A stretch of DNA of 64,000 nt from Malania oleifera. Lineage: Eukaryota > Streptophyta > Magnoliopsida > Santalales > Ximeniaceae. The first letter of the stretch is position 1, and the number at the start of each line of letters is the position of its first letter. Location of the stretch: contig NC_080420.1 of NCBI RefSeq assembly GCF_029873635.1, forward strand, positions 28,139,032 through 28,203,031, in the 5' to 3' direction. Below are positions 57,900 through 64,000 of the stretch, one piece after another. A program made the position numbers and the translations under genes. Under the pieces are notes generated by a model. It searched no databases. It worked only from the letters and a program-made list of their open reading frames with translations, and was not told the DNA's origin.

Positions 57900-59273
57900 T
57901 TAGTAAGCTCACCAAGGCTTGGGTCCTTAACTACCAAAATAATATTTATAAGACCTAACTTAATCCCAAGTTTAGTAGAAAGTGGGGAAGTCGGGTATCG
58001 ATCCATGGGGATTAGAGTGCAGTTATCAACCTTTTTCAGATTAGTTTATTAAAGCTTTGTATAAAAAAAGTGTAAAGGTGGGATTTTTGTGGTGTTTCTA
58101 ACAACTAATGGAAGGCATGGAAAATCTAAGTACCGTACTCCTACAAAGTGATGTATCGACTTGAATCAGATGCTGGACGCCTTGCCTCTGACTACAATCC
58201 ACCGCTATCCATAGAAATACTAAACCGAGAATCTCAAGCCAAGCGGGAGAAGGTCATTCAAGGGCACAAGGTAGCAAGGGTGCACCAACCATTCGAAGCA
58301 CAGTCGGGAATTCGAGTAGACCTTGTCTCAATGATCATGAACACCTCTGCGATTCTGTAGCCAACTACTTTTATCTGGTAGGGACTGTAGTAGTGCTTAT
58401 CCTTATCTACAATCTTTCATTAGAATCAAAGTAGTAAATGAAAGCCATTAAAAGAAAGCATAAAAATGAAAGCAGTAAATTGAAAGCATGTAAAAATCAT
58501 CCCTTGGTATTCGAGTTGTCTCTCATAAACAACTATCACTGCAACGGAATAACCATCTAATCTACTTGGAAAAAAGGAGAGCATTGCTGGTTGTCACAGG
58601 CCACAAAACACCTTTTGCACCATCCAGAACTGATATTGAAATCTTATATAACTAATGTAAATTGGCTCTCCATGGTGTTCTAGGTCTATCACTAACCTAA
58701 AATAAGCTAAAGAGGAACCCTAAGAACGTATTCGTAACTAATATTTATACCCATTAGGGTTTACAAGGTTTAGCACAAAATCTCGCACAGAAAATCATCG
58801 TTGGAGACCATATCGCACCCTTGTTTTTGTTGGTCGAGTTTCTGGTCGAGATCTAGTCCTGCTCACCCGTTAAGGTTTTGCTGCTCAAACACTTGGTTAA
58901 GACTCTTAGTATTTCAATCTTCAATTCAGCTCAGGAACTCGGCTTGGTCGCCCCTTAAGGTCACACTTGGTTGAACCTTGTAGCATTTCTTCTTCAGTCT
59001 AAACCTTAGAGTCTGCAACTTAGCTAGTCACACCACATGATCGAATATAGTCTTTTTTTCTCTTTTATGTGTGTTGAGGCATTAGGAGTTTGGCTAGACA
59101 ATTGATTTGAGCTTTAAGTATTGCTTAGCTCCTCTGTTTTAACTTGTTTTTCTTGAAACATGAACTAACCTTGTATAACTCAGAAATATGATAACAAAGG
59201 GCATATACAAAATAAAAGAAGACAAAATAAAGGTAAATGGGGGCTTAAAATCATGCATTTTAGGGACTCATCA
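57900..59273 (-). repeat. LTR of gypsy G5
   Basis: On the minus strand it starts TGATGAGTCCCTAAAATGC, a start typical of Athila/Tat-like LTRs, and ends just before the PBS. The length is about 1.37 kb. Near the PBS end it has the CCATGGATCGATACCCGACT-like stretch often seen in such LTRs. A GGTCGAG/GGTCGCCCC-type motif array lies at about 58795-59045. No gene is present; short frames are not meaningful. Confidence 0.7.
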
Positions 59274-60290
59274 AAGATGAGGGAAGAACCTGATGATGAA
59301 CCATTTAATCATTCTTCTCCTAATTTGGTAGTCGATACTGAGACACATACCCACTCTAATGATAGAGCACTTTTCCATTATGTCCCTACAGTGCCATTTC
59401 TTACAAATCTTCATGAACCCTCTAAATTTAAGAAGGAAAAGATTACTGAGTCCATCATGGACACTTTAAAGCAAGTCAAGGTCAATATTCCTCTCTTAGA
59501 TGTTATCAAGCAAGTGCCTATGTATGCCAAGTTCCTTAAAGACTTGTGGACACAAAAGCACAAGTTAAGGCTACACATGAACAAGCAAATGTGGCTGACT
59601 GAGCATGTGAGCTCAATTCTTTTAGGTCACATTCCTCCAAAACTTAAATACCCCAGTGCTACCACCATCACATGTTTAATTAGCGAATACACTATCGATA
59701 AGGCTCTTTTATATTTGAGAGCGAGTGTGAACCTACTTCCTTACTCGGTCTACAAGCAATTCAATTTAAGAGAGTTGAAGCCCACCTTGGTCACCTTGAG
59801 TTTCACCGACCGATTAGTAAAAAGGCCCCAGGGTGTGATAGAGGACATCTTCATGAAAGTCGAAGAGTTCTATTATCCTGTTGACTTCATTGTCTTGGAT
59901 ATAGAACCTTTCGACCCAACCAAGGATCTGATCCCCATCCTATTAAAATGACCATTCTTATCTATGGATAATACCTGCATTCAGTATAGGATCAAGACCA
60001 TAGATGTGTCGTTTGGCAACATGTAGCTTCAATTGAATGTATTCCACGCTTCCTAATATCCACCCGATGACATCTAAGCTATGGACGTTGACATGATTGA
60101 TGAATGTATTGAGGAAGTGCTTCCCTCGATTATTAGGAGGGCCCGCCTTAAGGATATACTTCAGCCTAATAGCCCCTCCTTATCTAGACTCAAGGACCCG
60201 TATGAGCAAATCTTTGCCATTTATGACACGGTCTCCAGCTTGGAGGGACGACTATGGATAAGTGAGAAGTGATTTAGTGAGAAAATTGTG
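59274..60290 (+). pseudogene. Gag-protease fragment of gypsy element G4
   Basis: The stretch 59274-59951 has VKVNIPLLDVIKQVPMYAKF, KDLWTQKHKLR, then the protease part LLYLRASVNLLPYSVYKQFN, where D-L-G-A-S is expected. The catalytic Asp is Tyr and Gly is Arg, so the protease is dead. The C-terminal half is well kept (PTLVTLSFTDRLVKRPQGV, FYYPVDFIVLDIEPFDPTKD). The segment 60081-60272 continues (DMIDECIEEVLPSIIRRA, DTVSSLEGRLW) after a damaged stretch. RT should follow but does not; the 3' region begins about 100 bases later. The left end is cut by the G5 LTR. Confidence 0.8.
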
Positions 60291-60373
60291 GAAGAAACCC
60301 CTATTTTCAAACCTGGGTGAGCTCAAAATGAGCATTCATTGCGTTTAGTTGAAAACGGTAAACTTAGCACTTT

Positions 60374-60790
60374 TGGGAGGCAACCCAATTGTATTTCTTA
60401 TTTTTCTTTCTTCCTTGAGTCCATAGCTTGTAGATTGTAGAGTAGATAGGGTTTAGCATCCTTAGAGTAGGTCATAGGTTTGTTGGGGGTGCAACTAAGG
60501 CGCGACCAATATGCACAAGTGCGACTTGGTCAAAGCCTTGAAAGTCTTCTGAACTTCTAAAGTCCCGAGAGGCTCCACCAGGGGCGCGGCCAGCATTGCC
60601 TTGGCGCGACCTAGTCGAGCCACTGACTCTTCTGAACTTTTAAATTATCGAGAAGTTTGACCAGGGCACGACTAGCACTCCATTCTAGCATAACCTAGTC
60701 AAGAGTTAGTTGTCTTGTTTCAGTTAGGAGTGCGACCAGGGCACGACTAGCATAGGTTTGGTGCGACTTGGTCAGAAGTGTTTAAAAATC
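60374..60790 (+). repeat. 3' region of G4: GGGAGGCAACCC tract and GCGACC-motif array
   Basis: The tract TTTTGGGAGGCAACCCAATT (60371-60390) is also found in the copy at 47298-47310. Downstream lie degenerate motifs such as GGCGCGACC, AGTGCGACTTGGTC and GACCAGGGCACGACTAGCA (near 60500, 60524, 60580, 60612, 60662, 60735, 60760). The minus-strand copy (46910-47215) has the same type of array. Confidence 0.7.
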
Positions 60791-61154
60791 GTTTTAAGCA
60801 CCTTCTCTTGCAAATCTTGAACCACTCATTCTCCTTGTTCCTTGGTCTCTCCTCGTTGCACCTCCCTTTGACCGAGTTGCCCAAGCATCCTCCACCATCC
60901 TAGAGCTCCTGAAACCCCTCCAATGACTTGCCCTAGCTCTGGTAGCTCCCCCCTTGCGTGAAACTGCATTATTTGCACCTAGGGTTTTGATCATTTGAAT
61001 TCCCCATGGCTTTGGCTCCTCATTTTGCCTTCTAGCACCCGTTGTCTCTTCTTTTTCTCCTTTGTTCACCTTCCACTCCACCTAAATATCTCACCACCTT
61101 CCCTCCACCCAACTTTCATTAAAGAGTCCTCATCGTTTAGAGTCTTGGGCTGCT
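60791..61154. other. Unassigned, C-rich on the plus strand
   Basis: This may continue the 3' or leader region of G4. The plus strand is rich in CT and lacks recognisable protein. The Arg/Gly-rich open frame on the minus strand (60794-61081) has no known domain. Confidence 0.35.
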
Positions 61155-63037
61155 TGATTCACTCGAAAATAAGCAGCTCAGAAGCTATCCCAACTATTGG
61201 AGTTTTGTCATGTAATATTCAGCTCAAAGGCCAGATCATCTCCTCATGGAATGCAGTTTAATCTCAAATTTTATGTATTTTTAATTGAAAATAAAAAGTT
61301 AGTGAACTTAGTTCAGATTCGGGTTTTTTAGGACTGTTGAGATTTCTTTTGACAAATTAAATGAGCATGCAATTTAAATTATAATCCTAACATGCACTGA
61401 GTTTAATAATGAAACACGAAAATCCTACATCTAATCAAGCAAGAATTGAAACATCCATTTAAACTTCGGAATAAAAATTAAAGATGGTAACTTTAACGGT
61501 AATTAAAACATGCAATAATAAAAAATTAATTAAACTCAAACACGAATGATAAAAACCAAACTTTAACAAAATTAAGAACTTGAATCAAAATCAAAATTCA
61601 ACACAACAAGAGTAAGATCAACCCAAAACTAAATCTAACTTCAACAAACATAATTTAAAATTTAAGGAGAACTACTAATTTAACTTCTAATTTTTCCCTT
61701 TTGTATTTTATTATTATTTTTTCAAGAACCAAATCGGACTTTAATCACGTAGCTAAATAACTCGAGTACTATTTAAATCTAAAGCTAAATTTAGTTAAGA
61801 GAAAAATAAATAAGCTTTAATAATAACATCACTCAAACAAAAGTTCATAGATTCAAAAAAGGAAAAAAGAACTTTAATTAAATTCAACTTAAAACTAACA
61901 ACATTTAATTAAAATTCAAAACAAGAATAAAACAAAACTAAGGAAAAAGGAAAGGAAAGAAAAAGAGAAAAAAAAAAGCGGAGAAAAAGAGAGGGAGTTA
62001 TCCTGTGGGCGGCTCGGCTCTAGACATGTAGCAGCACAGCACTAGCAGTTCTTCACAAAGGAACCTCGGACGACTGGTTCACGGCAACAATAAGAGGAGA
62101 AGCACCAGTAGTGGGTCTTCGGGTCCAGCCAGCACAATAGTAGCAATGGACGGGCCAACTTGGAGGAGACTTCTCTGTTGGGACCTCTAGCAGTAACCAG
62201 CAGGGTAGGAACACTAGCAGACTCGGGTTTTTGGGTCTAGCAGCAGCAGAGGCACGCAACTGGGGGCTTCCACGGTAGCAGCAGTCAGACAAAGAAGAAG
62301 GAGGAGCAGCAGGGTGGTTTGGGTAGAGTAGGTAGCAGCAGTGGGGAGCCCGGAGGACAAAGCAGCAAGGGGAGTATGGGGAGTAAGGGAGAAAAAGAGG
62401 AAGGGAGAAGAAAGAGAAAGGAGAGGGCTGGGTTGGTTGGAAGCAGTAGGGAGAAAGAGAGGAAAGGAAAAAGGGAAGGAGAGGAAGAAGGAGAAGGGAA
62501 GAAGAGAAAGTTATAAAGAAAGGGAGAAAGGGGGAAAAGGGAGTTGGCGCGGCTAAGAAGAGAAAAAGAAAATATATAAGGAAGAAAGGGGGAAGAGACC
62601 TACCCGCATACGCCCACAAAGACCCGGCTGCATGGTCGAGTCAAATCAAAACTTTTATTTTATTTTAATTTTTTCTTTTTTTTTTCTTTCCCAAAATAGT
62701 ATGCCCACTTTTGATAAACCTAGAGCCCATATCTCTTGAAGTTCAAAACACAAAAGTCATAGAGCACCCCCTTAGCATTCTCCTGAATTTTGGATCATCT
62801 CAATCAGAGCTCAAACAAAAGCTTTAAGTGCAAATTACGAAACGATGCCGGTTTCAGCTTCCAACAATTTCCCTACGATAAAAAAATGTCAAAAATTCAT
62901 AAATTGCTCAATAGAACCCAATTACTATGAATAGGATACAGTGTTAAAATATTGAGAGTAATTAGTTATTTAATTAAAAATATAAATCCCAATGCATGAA
63001 TTAGAGTACCTAATTACGCATTTTAAGTGCGTAATCA
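61155..63037 (-). repeat. LTR of the G1 gypsy family, solo or truncated
   Basis: This is 1883 bp. On the minus strand it starts TGATTACGC and ends GAGTGAATCA. It aligns with both halves of the G1 LTR (9810-10438 and 20498-21617), which confirms that Sirevirus B split that LTR. The flank at the inner end (61150-61154) is not a PBS, so no internal region follows. Flanking 5-mers do not match, so a target duplication is not supported. A purine-rich stretch at 62280-62600 is the counterpart of the one in G1. Confidence 0.8.
62280..62600. repeat. Purine-rich low-complexity stretch in LTR
   Basis: AG-rich plus strand with GGGAGAAAGAGAGGAAAGGA-like runs. Long Pro/Phe/Ser-rich (minus) and Lys/Glu/Gly-rich (plus) frames here are composition effects. 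Confidence 0.85.
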
Positions 63038-64000
63038 CACCTCCTAACTAACGTTTTGCTAGTCTCTAACAAATAGTGTGAATGAATCCCAGGGCGGTAT
63101 CTACAAATACTAACTCCAGAAAACATGAAATGAATGCGCATGCAATACAATCATACCGTTTCACATACAAAAATATGACTGAATTTCACACAAGCTTTTT
63201 CATATTCAGTGCACACAACTCCAAAGCACGTCACTCATGCAAGTTTCATCATTATATAGCATTTAAGAACAATATACTCATATGAAGTCAACCAGTGGTA
63301 CAATTCAGAGTTAATGCGGTAATATAAGTTCGAGTATAAACAGGTGAAATCTTGAGGAGTGTGTGATATGTGTGACTCATTACACCTAAGATACCAATTG
63401 ACACCTATAGAATGATCGTTTTGACTCGACCAAACTGATATACCCTAAAAAAAACTCAAAAAGAATGGGTTCACTCATCATATGTGAGGAGTGTCATGAT
63501 CAAACATCCCACATATTGTAATGAACAAACGCTAAGTATATGGAGTAAACTAGTCGGAAAAGGATCTAGCCTATTTGTGAGGTGTCAGGTCCTTCACCTT
63601 AGCATCTTCTCACCTACATGCCATGTCCAACTGAGACTACCCTAGATCAACTTATTGACAAACTTGGCCTAAATACATCTGAGGTATTAAACGGTTGAAG
63701 AATCTTCATATGTGGAGAACATGTGTCGTGTCCTTGACTTTTTGTGGTATTTGTGTGGAGCAGGTACTAACATTTTATTTCATGTGCATTTCTATTTGTC
63801 TTATTCTTTATTCTGCTCATTCTTCAATTCCTGTCTTTTCTTGGTCAGTTAGGATAGTCATTACACTTCTTTTATTGTCTTCATACCATCAATGGGAATT
63901 AAACTCGAACAGAAGTCCATGAACTAAGTCTATTTCTAAGGGTAACTCGGCATTCACATCTTGAGTAGGCTAAAAGACCTAGGTTTCTATCTCCCCACTA
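63038..64000. other. Unassigned DNA at the right edge
   Basis: No recognised coding motif, LTR end or tandem repeat is visible. The first bases (CACCTCCTAAC) resemble the outer flank of the G1 LTR at 21618 only weakly. The short open frame 63695-63922 has no recognisable domain. Confidence 0.35.

Noticed and set aside
61150..63042. Target-site duplication around the right-hand G1-family LTR
   Set aside because: CTGCT and CACCT do not match well enough; solo status rests only on the missing PBS and internal region.

Overview
The window is 64 kb of repeat-dense nuclear DNA from a flowering plant. It is AT-rich and made almost entirely of nested, decayed LTR retrotransposons, with one CACTA DNA-transposon end. 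I found no intact host gene, rRNA gene, tRNA gene, CRISPR array or bacterial-type operon. The lineages are plant-specific: Ty1/copia elements with a Sirevirus (SIRE/Maximus)-type Gag and an initiator-Met-tRNA primer-binding site (PBS), a Tekay/Del-like Ty3/gypsy element, and Athila/Tat-like Ty3/gypsy fragments. The species cannot be determined from the sequence alone.

Layout, left to right. (1) 1-8640: minus-strand Sirevirus A, running off the left edge, with its RT split by a 2.25-kb solo LTR (1022-3269). A lies in the gag of minus-strand gypsy G1 (8641-9660). (2) The G1 LTR (9810-21617) is split by plus-strand Sirevirus B (10439-20497), which has two LTRs, gag, pol and a long 3' region. (3) 21618-25200: unassigned DNA, an LTR fragment of the solo-LTR family, a CACTA end and a minus-strand gypsy gag fragment G2. 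(4) 25201-28407: AT-rich DNA without a recognised element, the best candidate for low-copy sequence. (5) 28408-46897: plus-strand Tekay/Del-like element G3, whose integrase is split by composite Sirevirus C (33748-44107), arranged LTR-internal-LTR-internal'-LTR'. (6) 46898-48105: Athila/Tat-like fragment. (7) 48106-57095: element E of the C family, whose LTR is split by Sirevirus D (48648-55951). (8) 57096-59273: 5' part of minus-strand gypsy G5. (9) 59274-60790: plus-strand gypsy G4 fragment (protease and 3' region). (10) 61155-63037: solo-like LTR of the G1 family. (11) 63038-64000: unassigned.

No element looks autonomous. Every gag-pol carries stops, frameshifts or catalytic substitutions. 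D is the least damaged: its integrase DDE motifs and RT YIDD motif are intact.

The strongest observation is that D has mismatched ends inside one 5-bp target-site duplication (CATAT). One end is a 1.9-kb Sirevirus LTR. The other is an unrelated ~239-bp TRIM-like LTR joined at its PBS to the Sirevirus 3' region, so D looks like a chimeric provirus that integrated as a unit. Other observations are family-specific arrays of short palindromes upstream of the TATA box in each Sirevirus LTR, a second copy of such an array downstream of pol, and in-frame stops at the same two pol positions in three different Sirevirus copies.
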